From assembly GCA_002179805.1 (NCBI GenBank), contig NAVB01000079.1, positions 1 through 64,000 on the forward strand: DNA of 64,000 nt, given 5' to 3'. How positions within the stretch are numbered: the first letter of the stretch is position 1; each line of letters begins with the position of its first letter. The position numbers and the translations under genes are program-made. This stretch comes from Acanthamoeba lenticulata (taxonomy: Eukaryota; Discosea; Longamoebia; Acanthamoebidae). The notes below the pieces were generated by a model that was given only the letters and a program-made list of their open reading frames with translations, ran no database searches and was not told the DNA's origin. Of this stretch, positions 33,901 to 45,653 are shown one piece after another.

Positions 33901-36900
33901 GGAAGGGCGAGAGGGCAAGAGGCGTACGAGGCCGACGGCCAGGGCGGTGCTGGTGGCGTCGTCGGACGAGATCGGGGTCTCGCAGTAGGTGCCCTTGTAC
34001 CCGGAATCGCACACGCACAGGTTGTTCACGCACGTCCCGTGGTCGGAGCACTCGAGACCGTCGCTGATGCACTGCCAGACCGACAGCATGTGCTCGCCGT
34101 CGCACTCCACCTATTGCCCACGCGTCAGGTCATCATCATCTTCATCGTCCTCTTCCTGTTCATCGGCAACAACGATGGCGATGATGAAGCCTACCTGGGC
34201 GAGCTCCGTGAGCGACTGGCGGCGGAGCTCCGGCACCTGGCCCAGCGGCACCGTCGCCGATCTGTGGCGGACCGACCGGTAAGGCCGTGAGACATGGGAA
34301 TGGAAAGGGGGGACGATCGGTTTACCGATTGGCCAGCTTGGTGGCCTGGTCCGAGGTCTGGATCCAGTAGAACCAGTTGACCAGCGCCCGCGCCTTCTCG
34401 CAGTCGACCGCCGACGAATCCGGGAGCAGGAAGGGCAGGCCCAGCACCACCGGCCACGCGCCATCGGCTTGGGCTGCGTACAGGTTTCCACGTCAGGCAC
34501 GTGTACAACGACATGTTGTCGTTGATGATGGTGATGATGATGGTGCACGTACACAGAATGTAGAGGCCGCTGGGGTCGTCTTCCATGTCGGCCACGGCCG
34601 CCAGCACGCTGGCCGAGGAGCAGCTCACGCTGTCGCCCCGCGGGTTGACGAGCCGGGCGTCGGTCAGGTTGTTCCCCTTGATGCCGCCAAAGGTCCACGT
34701 GAGCGAGTACGGCACCGAACCTGCGCCCGACCGCGTGTAAGTTGATCCGAAACAAATAAAAAAATTGAATAAATTATAGAAAGAATTTCGAAAATAAGAA
34801 AGAATCGCAAAAATACAAGGAAGACACAAGCTGTACCGGCGTAGGCGACCAGCGAGGACAGGCTGATGTCAACAGACAGCGTGTTGGGATTGGACCCGTC
34901 TTGGATTGGGAACGTCGTGTTCAACCCGCTGCCCACCTGTCGCACACAAGTACCATCACCCGGACGTTGTCAGCCCAACACCAAAGGGACCATAAGAGGT
35001 GATCTTTTGGTAATGCCTCGTGGCAACGTACGGTGGCCTCGAATTCCTCGTCGTGGCGGGACAAGGCCTCCGTGAAGGCCGCGTTCACCTCTAGACGCAC
35101 GACGTCCACATGAGGATGGTGATGAGTGCACATGGAGGCGGGAAAGGAACGTACGTGAATAAGTTGTGGTGACGATGACCCGGATGGGCTGGTGAGGCAG
35201 CGAGAGGTCGCCGTTCAGCGCCACGATCTGATGCGCATCTTGGACGGTCAGGCAACGCTGACCCACGGCGGTGTGGACGAGCCAAAAGGCAGGGAGAAGG
35301 AGGACTTACATCGTCGTCATCCCAGTAGGTGATCCGGTTCATGTAGATGCCGACGAGGACGTCCAAGCTCAACAACACTGTGTCCTTGCTACCCAGTTCA
35401 GGAATCTGCTCCATTCTCACCATCAACAACATCAGCTTCTCGCAGGTCTCCACCAGGAATGGACCTTCGAGGAAGAAGAATCAGAGTACGCACGTTGTAG
35501 ACTGGAACGACCCCAACGCTGACGCCGGTAAAGCTCATCACATTCTCGTCGTCATCGTCGCCGTCGTCCGCGTCACGTTTCTTGTCGCCGTCGTCGTCGA
35601 TCAGATCCGGCAACTCGATCCTGCACGTCCCCCCGAGGGGCGAGGTCAACACCAGGGCAGAGAGGACAGCCTTGTTGAAGCAAAGTCACGAACCCCTTCG
35701 CGATGCCCATCGCAAAGTCCAGATCGCCTTGGCCCAGGTTGATGAGGGCCGTCACGCTGGCCGTTGGATAGTACTGCATTCGGACACCAGGAATAATGTT
35801 GAGAATAAACATGTCAATCGGCAGATGAGCGTCGCCAAGAGAGATGGCGCAGCGCACCTTGAGCACAAACGTGTTGGAACTGTAGGACTGGATCAAGTCG
35901 TCAATGGCCGGCAGAGTCGTGCCTTGACCAATGAGGAAGGCCGCCGTGAGGGCGCGCTCGTCGTCGCACTGAATGCGGCCCACGAGGTCCACGGCCCGCT
36001 TGAAGTAGACGATCGTCAGCGGGAAGAAGCCCGTCGCGGCCAGCGCCTCGGCGGCCCGGTCGTTGACCATGGTCCAGCTGAGCAGCTGGACCAGCTGCTG
36101 CACGTTGGTGCAGTCGCCCTCGTAGCCCGTCGAGTTGCCCATCACCACCGCCATGACGGCGTAGGACAACGGCCACGACTCGGCGCCATTGCCGTTGAAC
36201 AAGTCCACGGTCAAGTCGCCTTCATCCACCAGGTAGTCAAAGTCGTCCATGGCCGCCTGGACAGACGTTGCTGAGGGCACGACCACGTTCTGGGCGTTGT
36301 TCTTCATCCTAAAGTAGGGCAGCCCGCCGCGATACGTGCTGGCGAGTTCGACGTAGGTCATGCTGTAGGGGTTGTTCTGATGATGATGAAAAGACCATGT
36401 TTATATTAATTTAAAAAGTGATTATTTAAATAATCATTTAAATTTAAATAAAAAAATAAGTGACCGTACCTGCACGAATGTTAGCCGGTCGGCCACAGAG
36501 GCAGCCGCGTACTGCCGGGACGACGGCACGAGGTCGCCGAAGGAAAGCGAGGCCGGATCCCCGAGGCTCGGGTCAAAGGCCACGAGAGCCCGCTTGAACA
36601 AGGAGGACAGGCCGTCATCCTCGGCCCTATATCCTGATTAAAATAAGCGGGCGAGGAGAAATGCAACAACCCTCGTGGAAATGAACATGGAATGGTCATT
36701 GGTGCGCACATGAAGCTGAGCTTGATGTCGTTTGCGGCCATAGGGCTGACGTCAGGATTAAGGTCGGCGATCGCGGCGTCGTTCCACTGGGCGATCGACC
36801 CGGTCCAAATGGCAGCAAGGGTGCTCGCGTTGACCACCTGTTACGCGCGATGGTGTATACGAGTTACACATTGTGGATCTCGGAGGTAAAAGCGAGGTAA

Positions 36901-37414
36901 CACACGATACCAGCGAGGCGTTGCTTGGCAAGTTGTAGACCACGACCAATGCGCCACCGGCCATCGGGACCTCGACGATCCCCGCCGGAAAGACCGACCG
37001 GGTCACGTCGGAGAGACGACCGTCGCTGCCCACGAAGGCCACCTCGCCCGAGGCCAGCTTCCCCGCGGCGTACTCGAGGCTGGGCGCGGTGTTAAACTGC
37101 AGGACAACGTTGTCGGCTTTAAATCGGTAACCTACGCACACAGGCAAGATCGGGGTTTGGTGAGGAGCGAGGGCTTTTGGTACAGGTTTTTGGAAGAGGG
37201 GGCATACCATCGCCCCAGGCAGACCAGAGCGAGCTCTGGGCGTCTTCTTCACCCAGGCCTGGTACTGTGATAGAGTGTACAAGAGAGGAGCATGCGAGAA
37301 GAAGAAGCAGGACAACCCAAACTGCGGACACCTGCAATAAGGCTGTAAAGAGAGACGAAAGTGAGTCTTGCAGAAAGAGCGTGCTTGTGCAAGAGGACGC
37401 ATACAGTGTTGCAT
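30983..37414 (-). CDS. Receptor: two PstS-like domains, EGF, TM, kinase, class III cyclase, kinase
   Basis: Sixteen exons from ATG 37414 to stop 30983, 1,756 residues. Exon 1 (10 nt) and exon 2 create the signal peptide MQHSLLQVSAVWVVLLLLLA. Two tandem phosphate-binding-protein-like ectodomains follow, each with the PstS blocks VVYNLP/PVYN, IWTGSIAQWND/IYMNRITYWD and a late WPLSY/WPVV strand. Next come an EGF-like module (CSDHGTC..CVCDSGYKGTYCE), one TM span (about 806-828), TKL kinase 1 (GTGGYG, VAVK, HRDLKSLNLL, DFG), a class III cyclase homology region (about 32270-32700) and TKL kinase 2 (GNGSYG, VAVKK, HRDLKPSNLL, DFG). Both kinases look catalytically intact. Ligand binding outside the cell presumably controls the kinases. 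The frame between exons 6 and 7 needs removal of 19 nt (35671-35689). Confidence 0.88.
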
Positions 37415-37680
37415 GTTGCGAGAGCCTGGCGAGTTGGAAGCACTGGCCTGTGCCGCGAAGGCAAAGTTGAAAAGCCGGCAATGGTGTTTCTGTTGCACCA
37501 GATATACGAAACGGAGCCGGGAACCTAACAATTGCATGCAACGACACACCGCGGCACAGTCGGGAGATTGGCTAAGGCATTCTGGTGATCAAATCATCAT
37601 CAATAGCTTCGAAATGTACGTCGCGAACCATCGACTTTCTCAGTACGGAAGATTCGTGCTGCGTTGCCAAGGTAGCGCCG
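37415..37680. promoter_or_regulatory. Divergent region between receptor and coiled-coil gene
   Basis: 266 bp between the two ATGs. Both promoters should be here; no TATA box is obvious. Either gene could have additional 5' exons. Confidence 0.3.
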
Positions 37681-38820
37681 ATGACCAGAGCTTTTATGCA
37701 GCAATCAATCGCCCAATTGGCCCGATCTGTCGACATGTCGCAAAGAAAGAAAAGAACGTCACTTGATGTAAGTCTCGTGAAACGCAGGCAAGGCGCGACC
37801 TTTCGAACATTTGCATCAGCTGCTGTGTAGAATGAACAAGGAGTACGAAGAGCTGCTCAACTACATCGCGTCTGTCGAGCGTGCTCAACAACAAGAAGAG
37901 ATCAAGCTAGCGGCTGAGGTGGCCAGGCACCGACACGCACAACAAAATGTTCAAAATGGTACGTGCCTTTGGCCCTAAGCAGCTCGCGGTGTGCTTACGA
38001 GGAGTGGCTCTTCAGCGCTGGCAAGCATCGAGAAGCACAAACAAGCCCTGGAAGCGATGCAGGTCAGCATGAAGAACATGCGCAGACAACATGTAGAAGA
38101 AAGGAAAGCGGGTAAGCAACTCAAGGAGGCGACGAAACATCTAAAGGAAGAACTTCGCTTGCTGAACGAACGCGCACAGAAGACAGCAGAGGAGGCCGAG
38201 AGGAAGAGGTAATGAATGACCTTACGCGGCACAAGTTGGAACTGCTTATGAAGGACTGCATTCTTGTGCGTGTTGCAAGCAGAGAGTTCTATGTCAAGAC
38301 TCTAGACAAGGCCAACGAGAGGTCGTACCGCCTACAGCTTGATTACGCTCATAGCAGTAGTCGAGCCCAGCACGGCCCCTCGGGAGCACCAGCAAGAGCG
38401 GAGAACGAAGTTCACAATAAGTCGCCAGAAGCAGCAGAAGAAGAGCAGCTGCGTCGCCAAGTCGAGGAGCTGAGAGCGAACCTCCTGGCAGAACGCGATG
38501 CTACAAAGACACTCCAGACGAAGCTTGCTGAAGCTCAGCGGGCAAAGAAGCAGACTGAAGAGCAAGAATCGGCTCGCCAGAATCAACAGATGGCAGCACG
38601 CGTACCTTCCCTTCAGCTCACTCTCCGTTTTCTTGTGTCAGCGCTGACACTACGGTCGTAGGTGGCCGCGGCCGAGCAAGAGCTGTTGATGCAGCGCAGC
38701 GTTGTCTTAGGGCAGAAGGACCTCCTCGAGCAACAGAGGAAGCTGCAAGAGGCCACCATCAAGGAGTTGCACGATCTCGACTCGTTCGTGCCATGCCTGA
38801 TGCTGGACGCAATGGTGTGA
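37681..38820 (+). CDS. Coiled-coil protein of unknown function
   Basis: Exons 37681-37767, 37820-37958, 38016-38208, 38283-38601 and 38662-38820 give about 298 residues, almost wholly helical and charged: LLNYIASVERAQQQEEIKLA, HLKEELRLLNERAQKTAEEA, RRQVEELRANLLAERDA and LLEQQRKLQEATIKEL. No catalytic motif and no recognised family; a structural or cytoskeletal role is only a guess. The 3' end is uncertain. A further coiled-coil-like stretch (YGNKLNQTYEELQQY) lies in another frame at about 38853-38970 but cannot be joined in phase to exon 5 with the donors I see, so a frameshift or a missed exon is possible. Confidence 0.6.
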
Positions 38821-39072
38821 AGCTTTGTTAACGCTTCCGCTGTGCCCGAAGGTACGGGAACAAGCTGAACCAGACGTACGAGGAGCTGCAGCAGTACTGC
38901 TCTGAACTCGAAGCTGCTTGCGCACGAGGAGATAAAACCGAGCTCACTTGCGGCGGAGAGATGAAGGAATGAACAATCAAGGGTAGGTGGTTTTCAATAC
39001 GATTTACTTCTTCTGGCCGCGCTAATTTAAAAATGAATGTACAAACGATAGGGGGGGCGAACAAGGCGCCCG

Positions 39073-39588
39073 TTATGAGGCCGCATGCACGTAATCTCCA
39101 CTTACACAAGACGTGGTATAGGCCATGCCTTGGCTGGAGGGCTGTGAATAGATTGGGCCAGTAGAGCCCGCAGCGTACTCTTGCTTGGGTGAGCTGAGTG
39201 TGTAATCGGGCTCTCCGATTTTGGCTTCCACATAGGGTCCGTTCGAATCTTGCTTGATGTACGCCTCTTGATCGTCCTTCAGCACCACGTAATCGCCTGC
39301 GCCCGTCGCAGCAAACGCATCGCCGGCGCCCAGCGTGCCAGTCGCGTACTCTCCATTCTTCGTCTGGATAGTATAGCTCGTTCCCGCAACTTCCACGCCT
39401 GTCGCATACTCTCCATTCTTCTTCTGCTCGAGGTACACTTCACGCGAGTCCACCGCGCTGGTGGCGTAGCCACCCGTCTCTGCCAGCTGGACCGTGTAGT
39501 CAGGCTGTCCAGTGGCTGGCACCGTGTACGCTACCGCCTGCTGCGCATAGACTTCCGCAGCGCCAATCTGTCCTTCCGCATACTGCAT
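39073..39588 (-). CDS. Repeat protein of unknown function, Tyr/Gly-rich
   Basis: One exon, 171 residues, ATG at 39588. The sequence is built from degenerate units of roughly 20-25 residues around KNGEYATG (twice exactly as NGEYATG, with TGGYATS and NGPYVEA as relatives) alternating with YT(V/I)Q. Pro/Gly turns and alternating polar/aromatic residues suggest beta-strands. Only one Cys; no signal peptide and no membrane span. I recognise no family. The N-terminus MQYAEGQIGAAEVYAQQAVA may be helical. It lies 197 bp downstream of presenilin on the same strand. Confidence 0.6.
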   Translation of the reverse strand: MQYAEGQIGAAEVYAQQAVAYTVPATGQPDYTVQLAETGGYATSAVDSREVYLEQKKNGEYATGVEVAGTSYTIQTKNGEYATGTLGAGDAFAATGAGDYVVLKDDQEAYIKQDSNGPYVEAKIGEPDYTLSSPKQEYAAGSTGPIYSQPSSQGMAYTTSCVSGDYVHAAS

Positions 39589-39785
39589 CTCTTCGTTGTT
39601 GTTGTGTGTCTGTTTGCACGAGTTGGCTAGGGTGCGCCGCGCTTATCAGTGTGTCTTCCTTCAGTGAACTGACTTCAAGCGTCCTTTCGTGGTCTTCGAG
39701 TCCTCCCCGAAAGGTCACGCAAAAGAAAGGGGGCAAGCGGGCGCTCTTTGATTTCGTGGTGGTTTGATTCGAAAAAAAAAAAAAC

Positions 39786-42042
39786 TTACACAAAGACAGC
39801 CGTGCTGCCCATACCGAGAACGAAGGGAAGGAGGAAGACCTTGCTCAGGAAAAAGAAGAAGATGCCCAGCGCGATCGAAAAGGGCAGCGCGGGAAGAGCC
39901 TTTCTGAAGACCGCTAGGAGGAGCAGCGTCCAAAACAAGCCCTAACAAGGTGGCGACAGGTCATCATCAGCAAGCCCTACACGCTGTCGAGCTGCGGGCA
40001 AGGACGATGGAGCGTGAGTACCGTGATGATGGCGATAAAGCAGGTGAAAACAGTGAGCCAGTTGAACATAGCAGCGCGCCCAACAAGCACGCTGTAGAAG
40101 ACAAAGTCGCCCAGTCCAAGCTTGACCGATTGCGGCCCTTTTTCCAACGAACCACGATGTTAACTACGCCTGGAACCCGCGAGAAGAGTGAGGTGAAGTG
40201 CATACGCTTGTCCTCGGGCAGGAGGCCTTCGCCGCGATCCGTGCTTCCCATCATGTTCAACGTGTTTACCAGCAGCGGAACCACGAAGCCTACAGGAAAG
40301 AGAACACACGCATTCGTCGTCAGAAGAGAAGCGGGCACAAGAACAGCAAGTGTCGGGGCAGTCTGCACCATTGTAGAGGAGAGCCGGGATGGGCTCCTGG
40401 CGCTGCTGCGCCGTCTCGACCAGGATACGCAGCGGCCCGCGCGGACACAAGACAGCGAACACGTCTGTTTGTTGAGAAATGAGAAATGAGAGAAGTTGTC
40501 AACGGTTGACCGTCATCAGATGACCTAAAGCGAAGAGTGGGTCGTGCCGTAGAGTGCAATGGCAGCGAGGATCGTCCACGTCGTCCACTCCGGGAGGCGC
40601 GTGAAGAAGATGGCCTGGGATGAGACAATTGTTGTGACATCAGAATGAGAACCCACGAATTCTTGCCGAACAGGAGGGAGGGAGGGATAGTATACCATGA
40701 AGGCCGAGATCAGGACGAGGTAGCCCTGGTTCCAGCGCTGGGGCGCGTACCTGGTACATGGGGAGAAGAGGAAGGTGGTGAGGATACATCCTACGGAGGG
40801 AAGGGAGACCAGTAAGAAAGGGAAAGCGCGGACCAGAAGATGGAAACGACGCCGACGCCTGTGAAGTTCCACATGATGAAGACAAAGGTGATCCAGTCCA
40901 TTGGCAGGTTGTAGGCTTTCCACATGTATCTGTAGTGTACGTCGTACGTGGTTCAGCCGGACGAAAGGTACTAGTGAAGAAGAGGTGTAGAAGAAGCCGT
41001 ACATGAAAATGATGGACCCGAACATCATCAACATCATGCCCGACGAGCCGATGAGCCACGCGTAGATGAGCTGTTCAGTTGGTGTCACCACGGAGGGCGC
41101 CTCTGTGAGTAACAACGAGCCGAGACACCAACAAAGCGCGACAACAACACCAACAGGAAGACGAGCAGGCATACCTTGAGGCATCGGTACTTGTAGAGGA
41201 TGACGAAGAGGACTGTGACCACGACGATGATCACGACGAACACCAGCGCATTGAGGAGCGCACCAAAGAGTTTGGTGGAGGTAGCGTCCGACGACGCCTC
41301 CTGGTAGACCATATACACTGGCCTGTATTCGCCAACGCACCAAGCACAGGCCCGAAGAAGAAGAAGAAGAGGAAGACTCTGAGGATGAGATAAAGAAGAG
41401 GAACGTGTTCGTGAGGGAATCGTACGAGAAGTTTTGGTTGTAGGGAATGGTGATGGTCTTGACCACCCAGATCACCAGCATCATGGTCACGGCCACCGGC
41501 TTCAGGATGGCCAACACCTAATGGTCATGATGTCATCGTGGTGGTGGTGGTGAAGATGACAGCAGGAGCAGGATGCCACGCAAAGTTAACCAACACTTTC
41601 CACAGGCCATTACATGCAGTGAGCAACGCACCATTTGCGCGTGGTCCTCCAAGGTGAGACCCTCATCGTCCTCGTCGTCCTCTTCGCCCCACTCCTCGTC
41701 GTTCTCCTCTTCGGCGATGCTGTTATTGCATGTGCAAATTGAGCAACGGAAGAGAAAAAACGATTGATACGAAGCAAGAGGTGAGGAAGCGTACGCCGGT
41801 CGAGTGGTAGGTCCACGCTTGCGCTTCACCTTATGCACCCGTACAGATTCGGTTGCAGCTGGAGGCGCAGCGCTTGGCAAATCCTCCTCCTCCTCGCCCA
41901 CCAAGGGTGTCTGCTCGGCCTCATCTCGGTGCTGGTGAGGAATGTCATCCTCGCCATTTACATGGTGAAGAAAGCTTTGCCTTTCGGTATCGACCGAGAC
42001 TAGCTCAATCGATTCGGCGTACTTTTCGTCGTCGCCTTCCAT
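39786..42042 (-). CDS. Presenilin, catalytic subunit of gamma-secretase
   Basis: Twelve exons (42042-41795, 41719-41632, 41517-41426, 41322-41175, 41070-41003, 40929-40834, 40750-40696, 40614-40548, 40464-40369, 40289-40206, 40137-40022, 39941-39786) sum to 437 residues. After an acidic cytoplasmic N-terminus come nine membrane segments with diagnostic motifs: [10 protein letters not shown] then [17 protein letters not shown], the TM6 catalytic LYDVFAVL (Asp 288), the TM7 GLGD (Asp 358) and ALPALP (residues 401-406). Presenilin cleaves type I membrane proteins within the bilayer, with nicastrin, Aph-1 and Pen-2. The TM6-TM7 loop is short (about 70 residues). The codon of Asp 288 is split by a GC-AG intron (40547-40465). 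Confidence 0.95.
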
Positions 42043-42107
42043 CTTCCGCCACGCTCGAGCCAACTGCTTTCTTTATTTTGTAATTTCTTTTTCATTTCGC
42101 ACTGCGG

Positions 42108-43067
42108 TTACGGAAGAAGAAAGGAGAGCTGCAAGAGAGGGATGCTCACGTAAGGCGTCTGAACCAGCTGAGGCGGCACAGCGCGCAGCTGCAGTTCGGC
42201 GTCCCTGATGCCCCAAAACTCGCGCAGAGGCTCTCGCAGCGACGCCACCATCCTCGACCACAGCGCCCAGCACCGCAGTTCCTCAAACGACCACTTGGAG
42301 TACTACCGGCCAGAAGACGCATAAGAAACCACAGCACGAGACCACCGAGTTGGAAGAGGAGCAACTGCAAACCGAAACATTTTGAGGGAGTACCTCTAGA
42401 CTTGCAGTGATACTCTTCAGCTTCCATCCATCGGGCTCTGTCTCCTCAGTCGCCATGATATCCTCGCCGAGGCGCAGGCCGGCAGCTGCGGATTCGACTT
42501 GGATGAGCTTTATGTAGTCGAGGGCCTGTAGCCGCGCTACATCGACTGTAGGCGACACAGTCTGCTCCTCAGGACCGGCCGGTTGTTGAACAACTCGACC
42601 GCTGCCGGAGTAGAGCAGCTCCTTCACCATCTTGTTCTTGGCACGATGCCAATCTACCGAGGAGAGTTGTGTTTCCTTTGCCTCCACTGCAAAGCATAAG
42701 CGGAGAGAGGAAGAGTCACGTAAGGAGGGAAGGCGGAGCGAGTAAAGGAAGAGGGGCACATACTTCGGGATTCCGGGCAGCGCTCTGCCTGGTCGGAAGG
42801 GCGATGAGGGTTGAGCTGCATCAACTCGCCTAGCGTTCGTTTCAGCATGAGCTTGAAGCAAGCGACGTCATTGTGTGCAAAGGCGAGTAGCAGAATGGCC
42901 AGGTCTTGCTTGTTGAGTGCCAAGAGCGTGCGCAGAGAGACATGTTTGCGCAAGAGCGCTTGACACTCGGCGAGCCCAGCCATGTCCAGGATGCTCGGTG
43001 CTTGGGCTGATCCTCCGCACTCGCCCCTCATCTCCTGCTGTTCCTCCTTGCCGTCTTCGCTCCACAT
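42108..43067 (-). CDS. Protein of unknown function, leucine-rich N-terminal helices
   Basis: Exons 43067-42764, 42686-42394 and 42302-42108 join in phase to 263 residues. The N-terminal third is helical and leucine-rich (LRTLLALNKQDLAILLLAF, then CFKLMLKRTLGELMQL). The middle has DWHRAKNKMVKELL and a Pro/Glu linker, and the C-terminus is Trp-rich (WSFEELRCWALWSRM). No signal peptide, membrane span or known motif was recognised. Its stop is 65 bp upstream of the presenilin start on the same strand. The second and third exons read cleanly, so this is likely a real gene. Confidence 0.6.
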
Positions 43068-43331
43068 GCTCTCTGCTCACAAGTAGTAGAAGTAGTTGTC
43101 GGCTTGTTGTGTAAAATGATCATGAGCCAGCTGAGCGGGAACACGCCGGCCTCCCAGATTGCCTGCGCTTCACGACCGGTTAAATCCCGGCACCCTGCCT
43201 CAACCCGAGCCGAAGACAACGAGATGACGATGACTCTATTGTTGATGCTGCTCTCAAAAAAACAATACAATAGAGGAGGGACAGGAGAAGGGGAGTCGCT
43301 GGTGCGACTTGAGACGTGCACTTCAATCCTC

Positions 43332-45218
43332 TCAGTACTCATCGGGGTGACTGGCCAAGTCGCCATGTTCCCATCGTTCTTCATCAAAGAAGATGGCCTC
43401 CACTTGTCGCTTGGCAAAGAACCTCCCGTTCAAACTGTTGATGGCTGGTTGTTGAGAAGCAGAAGAGAAAGGCAGGTAAGTCAACAACCACCACTGAGAA
43501 GCGCGAGCGTTTCGAATCTTTGTACCCTTGATGGCCGCCTCGAGGGTGGTAAACTGCACGAAGATGCGGACCGACTTGTCGGCAGGCACCATCGGGTTCT
43601 TTTCCTCGTAGATCTTGCACCGCACCACCGGGCCGTATTTGGTGCACTCCTCGGCTGTCTCCGACTCGAGATACTCATCCACCTCGCCCGGCCCAACCAT
43701 GTTCTTCATGCGACAACGCCACCCCACCGGCGTCAGCCAACCCTTAGCTTTAGGAAGGAAGAGAAGGAGAAGTATACCCGGAGCAAGATGACTTTGCTCG
43801 AGTCCACCTTCCGCCGCCGCGACAGGTTCGTAGCGGCCGTGTTGATATCCACGATAACGCCACTAGCTGTGCCCTTGCCTTTGAGCTTCTTGTGCTCGAG
43901 CGGATTGAGAATGCCCTGGCCTTCTCGTCCCAGCCCTGTCAGGCCAGCCAGACAAAACGCAGCACAAGTGTTGTCAGCGCTCATGGCCGTTATTAACGAT
44001 TTGTTTATCGGGGAGTACCTCGTCCTTCCTTCCAACCCATTTTCTTCATCATCTGTTCAGCGACAGAGAGGCCACTCTTGGCGGGCGTAGGCGCTGGAGC
44101 GGGGCTGCTGTCGTAGGCGGGCGGCGGGACGTTGTTGGACGCGCGTGGCGCCTGACGCACCATGGACGGGGCCTCATCTGAGTCATAGCCATAGGGGTCG
44201 TGCATGGGCGCCGCCATCATGCTCGGCGCTAGTGCTGCCGCTGGCGCTGGCGCGCCCGACCCAGCGCTCAACTGCGCCCGCCGCCGCCAGGCCTGGGTGT
44301 GTGGCGAGCAAGAAAGCACGTTATTCGCGCGAAAAAGAAAATCAAGAAAGGAAGCGAGAGTTGTTACCTCCTCACCAGAGACATTGAGGTCCAGCTTCGC
44401 CGAGGCTGAGATTGAAGAGGTAGCGGGAGGAGAGGACTCGCGAGCGGGTCTCGACGGCGGTGCTAGCAGTGACGGTGGTGGCGAGTAGCGGTTGTGTGAT
44501 CCTCGCGGCTCGTGCTCGTCCTCATCCATGGGTGTCGTTGCAGTCCATTGCTGTTCGCGGTCACGTTCGCGTTCACGTTCGCGTTCACGCTCGCGCTCCA
44601 TCTGCCGGGCCTGCCGTTCGTTGATGTAATCTTCGTAGTCGTTGGGCCGAGCGGGATCGTATTCATCGACTTCCTTCGGCCCGAGCCTCGCCGTGTGACC
44701 TCCCATGCGGGAGGGCATCGGCTGGTGGTGCTGCTGGTGGTGTGGCTGCTCTTCGACGATGACCGTGGTGCTCACAAGGGTTTGGTGAGGCGTTACCTTG
44801 AGCAGCACAGTAAGGAATAAGTAAGGATCAGACCAAACATTCAGCATGGGGGAAGACTGGAAGGGGAGACCAGTACAATTTCTTCCTTGATCTTGGCCTG
44901 AGCCACGCTCATTGGTGTCCGCATTACCTTGGTGGGCTGAGGCTGCTGCAATCGCTTGCGCTTAAGGAGTACATTGTGGGCCAGTACGGAGGGGACGTGG
45001 GTGAGAGTCTTCTCGCTTCCTGTGGTGAACTTAGACGTGCTTGACCATCCTCCTGAGATGTGCGGCGGTTAAATTACGTCCATGCGTGTTCGATGATTTT
45101 CAGAAAAGATGTTGATACCAGTGGTGGCTGGTTTTGCTTCGCTTGTGGTTGAACTAGAAGAAGTAGGCGCATTTCCTCCTGCCTTGGGAGCAGAGAGATT
45201 CGAATAGAGGTCGAACAT
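43332..45218 (-). CDS. RBM17: Splicing factor SPF45 (RBM17 family)
   Basis: Exons 45218-45119, 45052-44877, 44796-44368, 44292-44019, 43935-43778, 43703-43526 and 43444-43332 give 475 residues. The N-terminus MFDLYSNL and the later EYDPARPNDYEDY match SPF45. An RE-rich repeat (about 44560-44600) follows, then a G-patch (LSVAEQMMKKMGWKEGRGLG) and a UHM-type RRM (NMVGPGEVDEYLESE, EECTKYG, IFVQF, LNGRFFAKR) ending DEY. SPF45 acts in second-step 3' splice-site choice through UHM-ULM contacts and G-patch activation of a DEAH helicase. The UHM Arg-X-Phe element is kept as RFF. Somewhat longer than the human protein because of the low-complexity linker. Confidence 0.92.
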
Positions 45219-45653
45219 GTGGCGTCGCCCGCAGATGTTGCTGCAAGAGAAAAAAAAGGGAAGAAAATTATCTTCTTGTTCCTGCGGCCATCGGTGCAGT
45301 TGCTTGAGCGGGTACATAGAACTAGCCAAAGCTTGACATGAGGCCTAGCGCAAAGCAGCGACGGAGCTGCTCAGAATGGGCACGCCAGTCTCACGCCGTC
45401 GCCGGAGTGGTGCAGGCTTGCCGAGGACCATGCAGCTGGGGGACTGCAGGGTAGAGGAAACCCACGAGGTCGCTAAACGATGGACGACCGGTGGGGCAGA
45501 GCTTAGATCTCAAGCTTGACGTCGCCAAGAGGTCGTGGCAGTACACTGATGGCTTCAGCATCGTGCTATGACACCAACGTGCACGTTTTGTCCAGATGAT
45601 CAAGTGGAAGGTGACGAAACGTTTGTTCTTGAACAATGAGCATCCATTCGAAT

